Shown piece by piece: positions 49,161 to 57,947 of a DNA stretch of 64,000 bases. Position 1 is the first letter of the stretch; each line of letters starts with the position of its first letter. Below the pieces are notes generated by a model, which saw nothing but the letters and a program-made list of their open reading frames with translations, made no database searches and was not told where the DNA came from. Location of the stretch: positions 62,001-126,000 of the forward strand of contig CAYVRJ010000007.1 in the NCBI GenBank assembly GCA_964453645.1, given 5' to 3'. This DNA is from CAYVRJ01 sp964453645. Lineage in GTDB: Bacteria; Bacillota; Clostridia; Christensenellales; JAWKQI01. Position numbers and translations under genes: made by a program.

Positions 49161-50669
49161 ATGAACAGTGTTCTTAAACTGGAGAACATAACCAAGGTTT
49201 TCCCCGGTGTTAAGGCCTTAAACCGAGTCCACTTCGACTTGGCCGAAGGCGAAATCCATGCCCTCATGGGTGAAAATGGTGCCGGCAAATCAACTTTCAT
49301 TAAAGTCATCACAGGTGTCAACATCCCTGAAGAAGGGGAAATTTTCTTAAATGGCGAAAAAATTGTATTTACAAAACCCTTGGATGCAACGAAAAAAGGC
49401 ATTGCTGCCATTTATCAACACGTAACCAGCTATCCCGAACTCACGGTCACCGAAAACATTTTTATCGGCCACGAGGTGACGGGCAAGGGGGGGAAGCTCA
49501 ATTGGAAGTATATGCACAACCGCACCAAGGAGTTACTCTTACTGGTTGGCTCGGACATTGAACCAACCACCGAAATGGGAAGCTTGAGCGTAGCCCAGCA
49601 GCAGATGGTGGAAATTGCAAAGGCGCTGTCTTTAGATGCAAACATCATCATTATGGACGAACCCACCGCAGCACTCACCGTTCGGGAAACAGCCGAACTC
49701 TACAACATTTGCAGAAAACTCAAAGAAAACAAAAAGTCCATCATTTTTATTTCCCATAGATTGGAAGATATTTACGAGCTGGCAGACCGGACCACTGTAT
49801 TTCGGGATGGCAACTATATTGGCACGTGGGAAACGACTTCCCTGGATAAAAATGTGCTCATCGAAGCCATGGTGGGCAGAGAGATTGTCTCCCTGTTCCC
49901 CGAAAAAACGGCTGCCATCGGAGAAGAAGTGCTCAGAGTAGAAAATTTCTCCAGAGTGGGTTATTTTAAGGACGTGAGTTTTTCCTTGCGCAAGGGGGAG
50001 ATTCTGGCCCTCACCGGCCTGGTTGGCTCGGGCAGAACGGAACTTGCCGAGGCAATTTATGCGGTGGCAGACCACTACGAGGGTAAACTGTTCATCGAGG
50101 GTAAGGAAGCTACAATTAAGAACCCATCGGATGCAGTGAAGAAGGGTATCGGTTACTTGCCAGAGGATCGGCAGAAACAGGGTTTGGTGCTCAAAATGTC
50201 CATCGGGGACAACATCGTACTCTCCGAACTCTCAAAATATACGAATTTTATCGGCCAGATCGACAAAAACAAGGCATTAGAAGAAGCCAATAAATTGGCA
50301 CTGCTGCTCACAGTAAAGGCAAACGATGCATTTGAACTGACCGAATCCTTATCGGGGGGCAACCAACAAAAGGTGGTCATCGCCAAAATGCTCAACTCCG
50401 ATTTAAAAGTGCTCATCATGGACGAGCCCACTAAGGGTATCGACGTGGCAGCCAAGAGTGCCATCTATGGCATTATGAACGATTTGGCAGCCAAGGGTTA
50501 CGGCATAATTATGATCTCGTCCGAAATGGAAGAGGTGCTGGGTATGGCGGACACAGTGGTTGTCATGCACAACGGAAGGGTGACCGGCCAGTTTAACAGC
50601 CGTCCCTTCTCGTCTCAGACGCTCCTAAGAGCATTTATGTCCATCGGTGAGGAGGAGCAAAAATCATGA
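49161..50669 (+). CDS. Sugar ABC importer ATP-binding protein (RbsA/RhaT/LsrA class)
   Basis: 502 residues with two fused ATPase domains. The first (about 1-240) has Walker A GENGAGKST near residue 38, signature LSVAQQQMVEIAKAL and Walker B IIMDEPTAAL. The second (about 250-500) has the degenerate Walker A GLVGSGRTEL usual for this class, LSGGNQQKVVIAKML and VLIMDEPTKGID. It powers import of a monosaccharide-like compound. The stop overlaps the next permease by 4 bp. First gene of the transport operon. Confidence 0.94.
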   Translation: MNSVLKLENITKVFPGVKALNRVHFDLAEGEIHALMGENGAGKSTFIKVITGVNIPEEGEIFLNGEKIVFTKPLDATKKGIAAIYQHVTSYPELTVTENIFIGHEVTGKGGKLNWKYMHNRTKELLLLVGSDIEPTTEMGSLSVAQQQMVEIAKALSLDANIIIMDEPTAALTVRETAELYNICRKLKENKKSIIFISHRLEDIYELADRTTVFRDGNYIGTWETTSLDKNVLIEAMVGREIVSLFPEKTAAIGEEVLRVENFSRVGYFKDVSFSLRKGEILALTGLVGSGRTELAEAIYAVADHYEGKLFIEGKEATIKNPSDAVKKGIGYLPEDRQKQGLVLKMSIGDNIVLSELSKYTNFIGQIDKNKALEEANKLALLLTVKANDAFELTESLSGGNQQKVVIAKMLNSDLKVLIMDEPTKGIDVAAKSAIYGIMNDLAAKGYGIIMISSEMEEVLGMADTVVVMHNGRVTGQFNSRPFSSQTLLRAFMSIGEEEQKS

Positions 50670-51655
50670 AGACTAAATTCCGTTTTTCTAAATATAGAGA
50701 ATTCATTCTTTTGGCCATCATCGTCATTATGTCGCTGCTCATTCAAGTGGGCAACAGCAACTGGCTGACTTTAACAAACATGTTGGACGTGCTCACAGAT
50801 ACGTCCATCCTCGTTATGCTCTCCTTTGGTATGATGCTGGTCATCGTGTCTGGGGGCATCGACTTATCCGTTGCAGCCATACTGTCCTTTACATGCATGC
50901 TTGCCCCAGCTATTATGCTGGATTACCCCGGCACATCAGCCTTGGTTGCAACCGCAATTGCCGTGTTGTGCGGCGGTGCCATGGGGCTTGTGAACGGACT
51001 GCTCATCGCCAAGGGAAAATTAATCCCCATCATCGCCACACTGGGTATGATGAACATCTATCGTGGGTTAAACATTATTCTCATCGACAAATACGGCGGT
51101 TGGATCACCTCCTCCCAAATGCCCCAAGAGTTTATGGATCTGTCCCGCGTTTCTTTCCTTGGCATTCACATCTACATTTGGTTTATGTTAGCCATGCTGG
51201 GTTTCTTCCTATATCTCATGAAGCAGACCAAGTTCGGCAGACGAGTGTATGCCGTTGGTTCCAACGCAGATGCAGTGCGCATCTCGGGCGTGGACGGTTC
51301 GGCCATTCAACTGTGGGTATATACCATCATCGGGTTGATCGCTGGCTTTTGTGGCCCTCTGTGGGCGGGACGGTATTCCTTTGCACAGGGTGATTCGGCC
51401 ATGGGGTTTGAAATGTTTGTCATTGCCTCCTGCGTCATCGGCGGCGTGAGCGTGAACGGCGGCATCGGCAAGGTGTTGGGGGTGTTCATGGGCGCACTGC
51501 TCATCGGCATCATTAAGAACGCTCTGCCCATGCTCATGGTTTCCCAGTTCTGGCAATTGGCATTGCAGGGGGTTATCATTCTTGCGGCTGTCATACTCAA
51601 CGCCATGGTGCTTAGGCGCTCCCGGGGTAATATCCTGAAGGAAAGGAAGATTTAA
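50666..51655 (+). CDS. Sugar ABC importer permease 1
   Basis: 329 residues, about ten membrane helices, of the RbsC/LsrC type: MLVIVSGGIDLSVAAILSF near residue 55, GLVNGLLIAKGKLIPIIATLGMMNIYRGL and SVNGGIGKVLGVFMGALLIGIIKNALPML are family signatures. ATGA overlap with the ATPase; it ends 2 bp before the second permease, with which it should form a heterodimer. Confidence 0.93.
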   Translation: MKTKFRFSKYREFILLAIIVIMSLLIQVGNSNWLTLTNMLDVLTDTSILVMLSFGMMLVIVSGGIDLSVAAILSFTCMLAPAIMLDYPGTSALVATAIAVLCGGAMGLVNGLLIAKGKLIPIIATLGMMNIYRGLNIILIDKYGGWITSSQMPQEFMDLSRVSFLGIHIYIWFMLAMLGFFLYLMKQTKFGRRVYAVGSNADAVRISGVDGSAIQLWVYTIIGLIAGFCGPLWAGRYSFAQGDSAMGFEMFVIASCVIGGVSVNGGIGKVLGVFMGALLIGIIKNALPMLMVSQFWQLALQGVIILAAVILNAMVLRRSRGNILKERKI

Positions 51656-51657
51656 CA

Positions 51658-52698
51658 ATGAATAAACGTGAAGATAGATTTACAACACTGAAGCCGGACT
51701 TTTCCCTCAAACGTTTCTTCTTTCGCTGGGAGTGGATGTTGGTGCTGGTGATTGTCATCGTGATCATCATCAACGGATCGCTGTCCAGCAAGAATTACAC
51801 CTTGGGCACTGTGCTGGACTCCTTTAAAATGTATTTGGACAAGAGCTTTTTGGTGTTCTCCATGGCCTTTGTCATACTGATCGGCGGAATCGATATTTCG
51901 GTGGCATCCACCATCGCTCTGTCGGGCACCGTCATGGGCGTTGCATACGTCTCGGGTGTGCCTATGATTCCCGCCATGGTGCTCTGTTTGCTCACGGGTC
52001 TCATTTGTGGCATGATCAACGGGTGGCTCATCACCAAGTTTAAAGAGTTGGCCCCTATGATCTTAACCCTGGGCACCCTGTCCCTGTTCCGGGGTACAGC
52101 GTGGATCGTCCTGGAAGATCAGAGTGCGGGGGGATTCCCCGACTGGTACTATCAGGTGTCCAACGGCACTGCCTTTACCATTGGCGACGTGAACGTGCCC
52201 ACTATATTGATTTGCTTTTTAGTTTGTGTTGTGATATTCTGTTATGTGTTGCACAAGACATCATTTGGAAAAAAACTGTACATCATTGGGTACAACGCAG
52301 AAGCGGCAAGGTATTCCACCATCAAGGTGGAGCGGATCAAGTTTATTGTATACACCCTGTCTGGACTGATGGCGGCTGTATCTGCAATCTTCTTGACCTC
52401 CCGCATCTCCACTGTTCGCCCCAACATTGCCCAGAACTACGAATTGGAAGTCATTGCAATTGTGGTGCTCGGCGGATTTAAGACCAGTGGCGGCGTGGGA
52501 AATATGCTGGGACCGTCTTTGGCTATGATTCTCATTGCACTCATTCGCTTCGGCTTGGGCCGGGTGGGTGTGCGCCCCGAGATCATACTGGTTATCGTTG
52601 GAGCTTTGCTTATTATCTCCATTCTCCTGCCCAATATTGTTTCGATGGTATCAAACAAGAAAAAGAGCAGGCTGGTGGAAGCTAAGCAGCTTAAATAA
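51658..52698 (+). CDS. Sugar ABC importer permease 2
   Basis: 346 residues of the same family: VILIGGIDISVASTIALSG, GMINGWLITKFKELAPMILTLGTLSLFRGTAWI, GGFKTSGGVGNMLGPSLAMILIALIRFGL. Two different permeases with one fused ATPase and one binding protein is the plan of the rhamnose and autoinducer-2 (LsrCD) importers rather than ribose. Confidence 0.93.
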   Translation: MNKREDRFTTLKPDFSLKRFFFRWEWMLVLVIVIVIIINGSLSSKNYTLGTVLDSFKMYLDKSFLVFSMAFVILIGGIDISVASTIALSGTVMGVAYVSGVPMIPAMVLCLLTGLICGMINGWLITKFKELAPMILTLGTLSLFRGTAWIVLEDQSAGGFPDWYYQVSNGTAFTIGDVNVPTILICFLVCVVIFCYVLHKTSFGKKLYIIGYNAEAARYSTIKVERIKFIVYTLSGLMAAVSAIFLTSRISTVRPNIAQNYELEVIAIVVLGGFKTSGGVGNMLGPSLAMILIALIRFGLGRVGVRPEIILVIVGALLIISILLPNIVSMVSNKKKSRLVEAKQLK

Positions 52699-52731
52699 CA
52701 GCCGTTTACGGCAAATTCAAGGAGGAAAAAC

Positions 52732-53835
52732 ATGAAAAAGTTAGTAGCTATTCTGATGGCACTGGTTATGGCAATTGCTCTGTTCGCATGCGCTCCTGCT
52801 GCACCCGCAGAACCCGTAGCTCCCGCTGAGCCCGCTGCACCTGCAGAACCCGCAGCTCCCGCAGAACCCGCTGCACCCGCAGAACCCGCAGCTCCCGCTG
52901 AGCCCGCTGCACAGGAGTTCAAGGTTGGTGTTGTTGTTAAGGGAACAGGTAACCCCTTCTTCGATGCTTCCGGTTCCGGTTTTGGAAAAGCTTGCGAAGA
53001 ACTGGGCATGAAGTTCGACCAGAGAGGCCCCACAGATTCTACTGCTGAAGGTCAGATCGAAATCATCAACAACTTCATCGCTGAAGGCGTTGACGCAATC
53101 GTAGTAACAGCAAACGATCCAGACGCTCTGGCTCCCGCTTTAAAAGACGCTATGTCCAAGGGAATCAAAGTTGTTAGCTGGGATAGTGACGTTGCAACCG
53201 ATGCAAGAACACTGTTTGTTAACCCCGCAGATACTTTCTCCGTTGGCGCAGACCAGATTAAAGCTGCTGCTGAATTGATGGGCGGCGAAGGCGATATCGC
53301 AATCTTAAGTGCTGCTGCAACAGCAACCAACCAAAACGCTTGGATCGAAGCAATGAAAGAAACCCTCAAACAGCCCGAATACTCCAAGATGAAACTGGTT
53401 GCAACCGTATACGGCGACGACAAACCCGACAAGAGCTATCAGGAAACACAGGGTCTGTTAAAAACATATCCGAACGTGAAGTGCATCATCGCACCCACAT
53501 CCGTTGGTATCGCTGCTGCCGGCAAAGCTATCACCGATCAAAATGCAATCGGCAAAGTGTTCATCACTGGTTTAGGACTTCCTTCCGAAATGTCTCCCTA
53601 TATTAAGAACGACGCTGCTCCTATCGTAATGCTGTGGAACCCCGTTGATCTGGGATACGTTTCTGCATACACAACCTATGCACTGCTGTCTGGCGCAACA
53701 ACTGGTAAAGTTGGCGAAACATTCAGCGTTGGCGCACAGGGCGAAAGAACTGTTGGCGAAAAAGGCTTTGTAAAACTGGGCGATCTGTTCAGATTCACAA
53801 AGGACAACGTAGACGAATTCGCAAAAATCTTCTAA
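52732..53835 (+). CDS. Sugar-binding lipoprotein of the ABC importer (RhaS/LsrB-like)
   Basis: 367 residues. A signal peptide ends in the lipobox LFAC (Cys20). Residues 24-60 are six tandem APAEPA/V units, a Pro/Ala/Glu tether to the membrane. A periplasmic-binding-protein type I fold (about 63-367) follows, with NPFFDASGSGFGKACEELG, GVDAIVVTANDPDALAPAL and SAAATATNQNAWIEAM, a stretch characteristic of RhaS-type rhamnose binding proteins. Ligand unproven. Its coding sequence is richer in frequent codons than the rest of the operon, in line with high expression. A terminator follows. Confidence 0.92.
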   Translation: MKKLVAILMALVMAIALFACAPAAPAEPVAPAEPAAPAEPAAPAEPAAPAEPAAPAEPAAQEFKVGVVVKGTGNPFFDASGSGFGKACEELGMKFDQRGPTDSTAEGQIEIINNFIAEGVDAIVVTANDPDALAPALKDAMSKGIKVVSWDSDVATDARTLFVNPADTFSVGADQIKAAAELMGGEGDIAILSAAATATNQNAWIEAMKETLKQPEYSKMKLVATVYGDDKPDKSYQETQGLLKTYPNVKCIIAPTSVGIAAAGKAITDQNAIGKVFITGLGLPSEMSPYIKNDAAPIVMLWNPVDLGYVSAYTTYALLSGATTGKVGETFSVGAQGERTVGEKGFVKLGDLFRFTKDNVDEFAKIF

Positions 53836-53849
53836 TTTAAGTATATGAA

Positions 53850-53875
53850 GGGGGGGAGTACATCCTCCCCTTTTT
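53850..53875 (+). terminator. Terminator of the ABC importer operon
   Basis: ggggag / ctcccc (6 bp, 6-nt loop tacatc) followed by ttttta, 17 bp after the stop. Confidence 0.85.
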
Positions 53876-53917
53876 ATAACAATTTCCATACACACAACAA
53901 TTCATACCGATTCCCTA

Positions 53918-53996
53918 TTGACAATACTTATTTAATACAGTACAATTAGTTTATCGTTAAACCTATTGAAACAACGGCAAGTTAAACGTTAAACCC
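53918..53996 (+). promoter_or_regulatory. Promoter and two palindromic operators (O2, O3) of the hydrolase-dehydrogenase operon
   Basis: TTGACA (53918-53923), 17 bp, TACAAT (53941-53946). Directly after it are two 18-bp palindromes with central CG: tagtttatcgttaaacct (53947-53964) and aagttaaacgttaaaccc (53979-53996), centres 32 bp apart, about three helical turns. Both agree with O1 at 48960 in 14 of 18 positions. A LacI-family repressor could bind the pair and block transcription. Confidence 0.75.
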
Positions 53997-54030
53997 AAAA
54001 CCACAGTAGTGTAAGGGAGAAGATGTTCAC

Positions 54031-54786
54031 ATGACACACTTTAAATTTTTAGGTTTTTCCACTTTTTTAATAACAACCGACGAGGGTCTCAACGTTTTGA
54101 TCGATCCATATATGGATGAATCGCCAAAATGCCCCGTCAAGACAAAAGATCTTCCCAAAATAGACTTAATCCTTGTGAGCCACGGAGCTTTTGACCACAT
54201 GCAGGACACCGCAAAGATTGCAAAACGAGACGGTTGTAAGATCATTTGCGGGGGAGAGGTGATGCAAAAGCTGCTGGACGAGGGTGTGGATCAAAAGCAG
54301 ATCACCCAAACTGTGTGGGGGCTAACCGTTTTAGAGTGCGGAGTGACCGTTCGCCCGGTGGTGAGCATGCACCGCTCCTCGGTGCGGCTGTCAAACGGAA
54401 TTGCACTGGACGGCTTCGCCCTTGGGTTTATGATTTACATGCCCGACGGCACAAGGATTTATAACGCCAGCGATACAGCACTTTTTTCGGATATGAAACT
54501 GATCGGTGAATTATACAAGCCACAGGTTGGACTAATCAACGTCACAATTGAAAACTGCTTTGACTTCCTCCCCGAATTCTTAACAGGTGAGATGGACCCT
54601 TACGAGGCTGCACTTGCATGCCAGTGGCTGAACTTAGAATACGCTGTGGCTTGTCATTACACCGACATCAACAACAAGGATATCACTGAATTTGTGGATC
54701 ATCTGAATAAAATGAAAAATAAAGAGGGTAACCCCAAACCCGTTGTTCTCGACTTGGGTCAAACCTTCACCTACCCTGTTCAATAA
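54031..54786 (+). CDS. Metallo-beta-lactamase-fold hydrolase (UlaG-like)
   Basis: 251 residues. Beta-lactamase-fold core: FKFLGFSTFLITTDEGLNVLIDPY, then the metal loop SHGAFDHMQD (H51, A53, D55, H56), NASDTALFSDMKLIGELYKPQVGLI and VACHYTDINNKD. UlaG, the best-known sugar member, opens L-ascorbate-6-phosphate lactone. The usual HxHxDH loop here reads HxAxDH, so one zinc ligand is changed, as in some family branches. It is the first gene of its operon, under O2/O3, and could hydrolyse a lactone or ester of the imported compound. Confidence 0.82.
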   Translation: MTHFKFLGFSTFLITTDEGLNVLIDPYMDESPKCPVKTKDLPKIDLILVSHGAFDHMQDTAKIAKRDGCKIICGGEVMQKLLDEGVDQKQITQTVWGLTVLECGVTVRPVVSMHRSSVRLSNGIALDGFALGFMIYMPDGTRIYNASDTALFSDMKLIGELYKPQVGLINVTIENCFDFLPEFLTGEMDPYEAALACQWLNLEYAVACHYTDINNKDITEFVDHLNKMKNKEGNPKPVVLDLGQTFTYPVQ

Positions 54787-54807
54787 TAAATTGAGGAGAA
54801 TAAACCA

Positions 54808-55701
54808 ATGAGCAAAACAGGATTTATCGGTCTTGGAATCATGGGTAAACCCATGGCAAAAAATTTGTTAAAGGCGGGACACTCCCTGTTGGTCTACGAT
54901 ATCGTTGCAAAAAATGTGGACGATGTGGTGAGTGCAGGTGCAACTGCTGCCAAGGACATAGCACAGGTTGCTTCCGAGTGTGATGTAATCGTCACCATGC
55001 TGCCCAACAGCCCCCACGTGTTGGAAGTGGTGCTTCAGGAAAACGGCATTCTTGCAAACGCCAAGAGCGGAACAATCATTGTGGATATGAGCAGCATTTC
55101 CCCCATTGCATCCCAAGAGATTGCAGAGAAGTGTGCGGCAAAGGGAGTGATTTATCTGGATGCACCCGTATCCGGCGGAGAACCCAAGGCAATCGATGGC
55201 ACCCTGGCAATTATGGTGGGGGGAGACGAGACTGCCTTTGAAAAGGTGAAACCCCTGCTACTCAACATGGGCGCCAGTGCGGTGCTGGTGGGCAAGAGCG
55301 GAAGCGGAAACGTGTGTAAGCTCAGCAACCAAATCATCGTTGCCCTGAACATCTCGGCCATGAGCGAAGCGATGGTGTTGGCTGCCAAGTGTGGCGTGGA
55401 CTGCGAAAAGGTGTTTGATGCCATTAAAGGAGGCCTTGCGGGTTCCACTGTACTAGGCGCAAAGATGCCCATGGTGTTAGACGGCAACTTCAACCCCGGA
55501 TTTAGAATAGAGCTGCACATCAAAGATTTACAAAACGCATTGGATGCAGCCCATACCGTGGGTTCCCCCATCCCCCTCACTGCCGAGGTCATGGAAATTA
55601 TGCAGGGGTTAAAGGTTGCGGGTAAGGCGACCAACGACCACTGCGGCATTATCGAGCACTATGAAAAATTGGCAGATGTCAAAGTGCGCAAAAACAAGTA
55701 A
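54808..55701 (+). CDS. Beta-hydroxyacid dehydrogenase family protein (GarR-like tartronate semialdehyde reductase)
   Basis: 297 residues. N-terminal NAD(P)-binding motif GFIGLGIMGKPMAKNLLKAG, substrate motif DAPVSGGEPKAIDGTLAIMVGG and catalytic K171 in GNVCKLSNQ, the same number as in Salmonella GarR. The family oxidises or reduces 3-hydroxyacids such as glycerate, 3-hydroxyisobutyrate or 6-phosphogluconate relatives. Strong Shine-Dalgarno (gaggag); 21 bp after the hydrolase and 13 bp before the E1 alpha gene. In this setting it may make or consume a semialdehyde acid in the pathway. Confidence 0.88.
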   Translation: MSKTGFIGLGIMGKPMAKNLLKAGHSLLVYDIVAKNVDDVVSAGATAAKDIAQVASECDVIVTMLPNSPHVLEVVLQENGILANAKSGTIIVDMSSISPIASQEIAEKCAAKGVIYLDAPVSGGEPKAIDGTLAIMVGGDETAFEKVKPLLLNMGASAVLVGKSGSGNVCKLSNQIIVALNISAMSEAMVLAAKCGVDCEKVFDAIKGGLAGSTVLGAKMPMVLDGNFNPGFRIELHIKDLQNALDAAHTVGSPIPLTAEVMEIMQGLKVAGKATNDHCGIIEHYEKLADVKVRKNK

Positions 55702-55714
55702 GAGGTAGAATGTG

Positions 55715-56755
55715 ATGGATAAAAAAGAATTTTTTAAGCAAGCCATACCCTGCTTGACGGACTTAAAAGCTCCCAAGGGTTTGGATTTAGAAACCCAAAA
55801 GAACATGTTTCGCACCATGTGTGTCATCCGTGAGTTCGACACACAGGTGAGAAGTTTGTGGATGAAAAACGAAATTTACGGCCTAGCCCACTCCTACGTT
55901 GCGGCCGAAGCCATTGCTGTGGGTGCGTGCACAGCCCTTAACCGGGACGACTACATCACCTCCACCCACCGGGGCCACGGGCACACCATTGCAAAGGGTG
56001 CCAACGTGCGGGCTATGATGGCGGAGCTGCACGGCAAGTTCGAGGGGCTCAACCGGGGTAAGGGTGGTTCCATGCACATCGCCGATGTGGATATCGGCAT
56101 GTTGGGTGCCACGGGAATCGTGGGCAGTGGCATGCCCATTGCGCTTGGTTCGGCTATATCTGCCAATGTGCTCAAGAACAAGAAAGTAACCATTTGTTTC
56201 CACGGGGACGGGGGCACCAACCAAGGCGTGTGGCACGAAACCTTAAACATGGCTGCCGCATGGAATCTGCCCGCCATCTTCTTAATCGAGAACAACCAAC
56301 ACGCCATTGCAACCGACCTTTGCGCCATCTCCAAGGAGACCAACCTGTACAAACGTGCAGTGGGTTACGGCATCGAAGGGGTGCAGGTGGATGGATTTAA
56401 CGTATTTGAAGTATATAAAGCTGTTGAAAAAGCGGTGAAGAAGGCGCGGAACGGCGAAGGCCCAACCTTAATCGAAGCCAGATTTATGCGCATTCTCGGG
56501 CACTTCGTGGCGGACGATCAGTGGTATCGCAACGTTGAGGAGGCAGAAATGTTCTGGGAAATCTGCCCCATCAAGCGCATGAGGGACTATTTTGTGGATA
56601 ACAAGCTGTTAAAGGCCGAAGAGGTGGATGCCATCCAAAACGATGCCATTGCAGAAGTTGCGGATGCCATCGATTACGCACAAAACAAGTGCACCGAACC
56701 GCCTCTGAATACCCTCTACGACGATATCTATGCCAACGGCGAAATCATTGTTTAA
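55715..56755 (+). CDS. acoA: TPP-dependent 2-oxoacid/acetoin dehydrogenase E1 alpha subunit
   Basis: 346 residues from ATG 55715. IREFDTQVRSLWMKNEIYG, YITSTHRGHGHTIAKGANVRAMMAEL, GKGGSMHIADVDIGMLGATGIVGSGMPIALG and the TPP/Mg motif GDGGTNQGVWHETLNMAAAWNLP are those of acetoin-dehydrogenase-type E1 alpha. It decarboxylates or cleaves the substrate on TPP and passes the acyl group to E2 lipoyl-lysine. After the TPP motif the usual ENNGYAIS loop reads ENNQHAIAT, so substrate specificity may differ. A GTG one codon upstream is in frame. Confidence 0.9.
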   Translation: MDKKEFFKQAIPCLTDLKAPKGLDLETQKNMFRTMCVIREFDTQVRSLWMKNEIYGLAHSYVAAEAIAVGACTALNRDDYITSTHRGHGHTIAKGANVRAMMAELHGKFEGLNRGKGGSMHIADVDIGMLGATGIVGSGMPIALGSAISANVLKNKKVTICFHGDGGTNQGVWHETLNMAAAWNLPAIFLIENNQHAIATDLCAISKETNLYKRAVGYGIEGVQVDGFNVFEVYKAVEKAVKKARNGEGPTLIEARFMRILGHFVADDQWYRNVEEAEMFWEICPIKRMRDYFVDNKLLKAEEVDAIQNDAIAEVADAIDYAQNKCTEPPLNTLYDDIYANGEIIV

Positions 56756-56770
56756 GGAGAGTTTAGTATA

Positions 56771-57763
56771 ATGGCTATTATAACTGTGAGAGAGGCGTTA
56801 AACGCAGCCTTTAAAGAAGAAATGGCAAAAGACCCAACGGTGATCACCATGGGATGTGATATTGGAAACAGGGGTGGACCCTTTGGAATTACCATGGATT
56901 TATTAAAAATGTTTGGCAAGGATCGGGTGATCGACACACCCATCTCCGAACCGGGGTTTGTTGGTGCGGGCGTTGGTGCAGCCGCAACGGGGCTTCGCCC
57001 GGTGGTGGAAGTGCTCTACTCCGACTGGATCACGCTTGGGATGGATCAACTGGTGAACATGGCTGCAAAAATGCGCTATATGTTTGGCGGTAAAGTGAAT
57101 ATGCCCCTGGTGGTGCGTGCACCCTTTGGCATGGGCGGCGGTGTTGCCGCACAGCACAGCCAATCCTTTGAAGCGTGGTTCAACCACGTTCCGGGATTTA
57201 AAGTGGTTGCCCCCATCGAACCTTATGACGTTAAGGGAATGTTAAAAGCTGCAATTCGGGACGACAACCCCGTTATATTCTTTGAACACAAGCGTAGTTA
57301 TGGCATTAAGGGTGAAGTGCCCGACGGTGCGGAAGGGGAGAACTACACCGTTCCCTTTGGCAAAGCGGCCATTCGCCGGGAGGGCAGCGATGTGACCATT
57401 GTTGCCTATTCCATGATGGCCATCCGCGCCAAGACAGCCGCCGAAGAGCTGGCGAAAGAGGGGATTTCCTGCGAAGTCATCGACTTGCGCTCCCTGATGC
57501 CCTTGGATTACGAGACAGTGATGAATTCCGTGGGTAAGACGGGCAGAGTGGTTGTGTGTCAAGAGGCAAACCTAAGAGGTGGATTGGCTTCAGATATCGT
57601 GGCCGAAATCATCGACCGTGGGTTTGATTTGTTGGACGCTCCTCCCGTGAGAGTGGGTGGTCTGAACGTACCCACGCCCTACAACAAGTATTTGGAAGAA
57701 CTTTGTATACCCGGTGAGCAAAAGATCATCGATGCAGTGCGTAAAGTATTGTCGGACATGTAA
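56771..57763 (+). CDS. acoB: TPP-dependent 2-oxoacid/acetoin dehydrogenase E1 beta subunit
   Basis: 330 residues: ITVREALNAAFKEEMAKDPTVITMG, DTPISEPGFVGAGVGAAATGLRPVVEVLYSDW, APFGMGGGVAAQHSQSFEAWF and ending LGL-free GGLNVPTPYNKYLEELCIPG. It forms an alpha2beta2 heterotetramer with the preceding subunit and completes the TPP site. Starts 15 bp after acoA with aaggag. Followed by the tandem leader repeats. Confidence 0.92.
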   Translation: MAIITVREALNAAFKEEMAKDPTVITMGCDIGNRGGPFGITMDLLKMFGKDRVIDTPISEPGFVGAGVGAAATGLRPVVEVLYSDWITLGMDQLVNMAAKMRYMFGGKVNMPLVVRAPFGMGGGVAAQHSQSFEAWFNHVPGFKVVAPIEPYDVKGMLKAAIRDDNPVIFFEHKRSYGIKGEVPDGAEGENYTVPFGKAAIRREGSDVTIVAYSMMAIRAKTAAEELAKEGISCEVIDLRSLMPLDYETVMNSVGKTGRVVVCQEANLRGGLASDIVAEIIDRGFDLLDAPPVRVGGLNVPTPYNKYLEELCIPGEQKIIDAVRKVLSDM

Positions 57764-57765
57764 GG

Positions 57766-57941
57766 TTTTTCGTAAAAGTATGTTTAATGACTATTTGTGC
57801 CGTAAGTGAAACGGCAGAATGGAATTTTTCGTAAAAGCTTGTTAATGACTATTTATGCCGTAAGTGAAACGGCAGAATGGAGTTTAGCGTGAAAGTTTGT
57901 TTAATGACTATTTGTGCCGAAAGTGTAACGGCAGAATGGAG
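57766..57941 (+). repeat. Three tandem 58-59-bp repeats in front of the E2 gene
   Basis: Units at 57766-57824, 57825-57882 and 57883-57941. Each holds cgtaaaag-like DNA, ttaatgactatttgtgcc, the hairpin tgccgtaagtgaaacggca and the ribosome site aatggag. Only the third is placed to serve the E2 start at 57948. Single copies of the same module precede the VanW and asnB genes. Each unit could encode a short peptide from its atgact, but no Shine-Dalgarno is visible. Confidence 0.85.
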
Positions 57942-57947
57942 TTTAAT

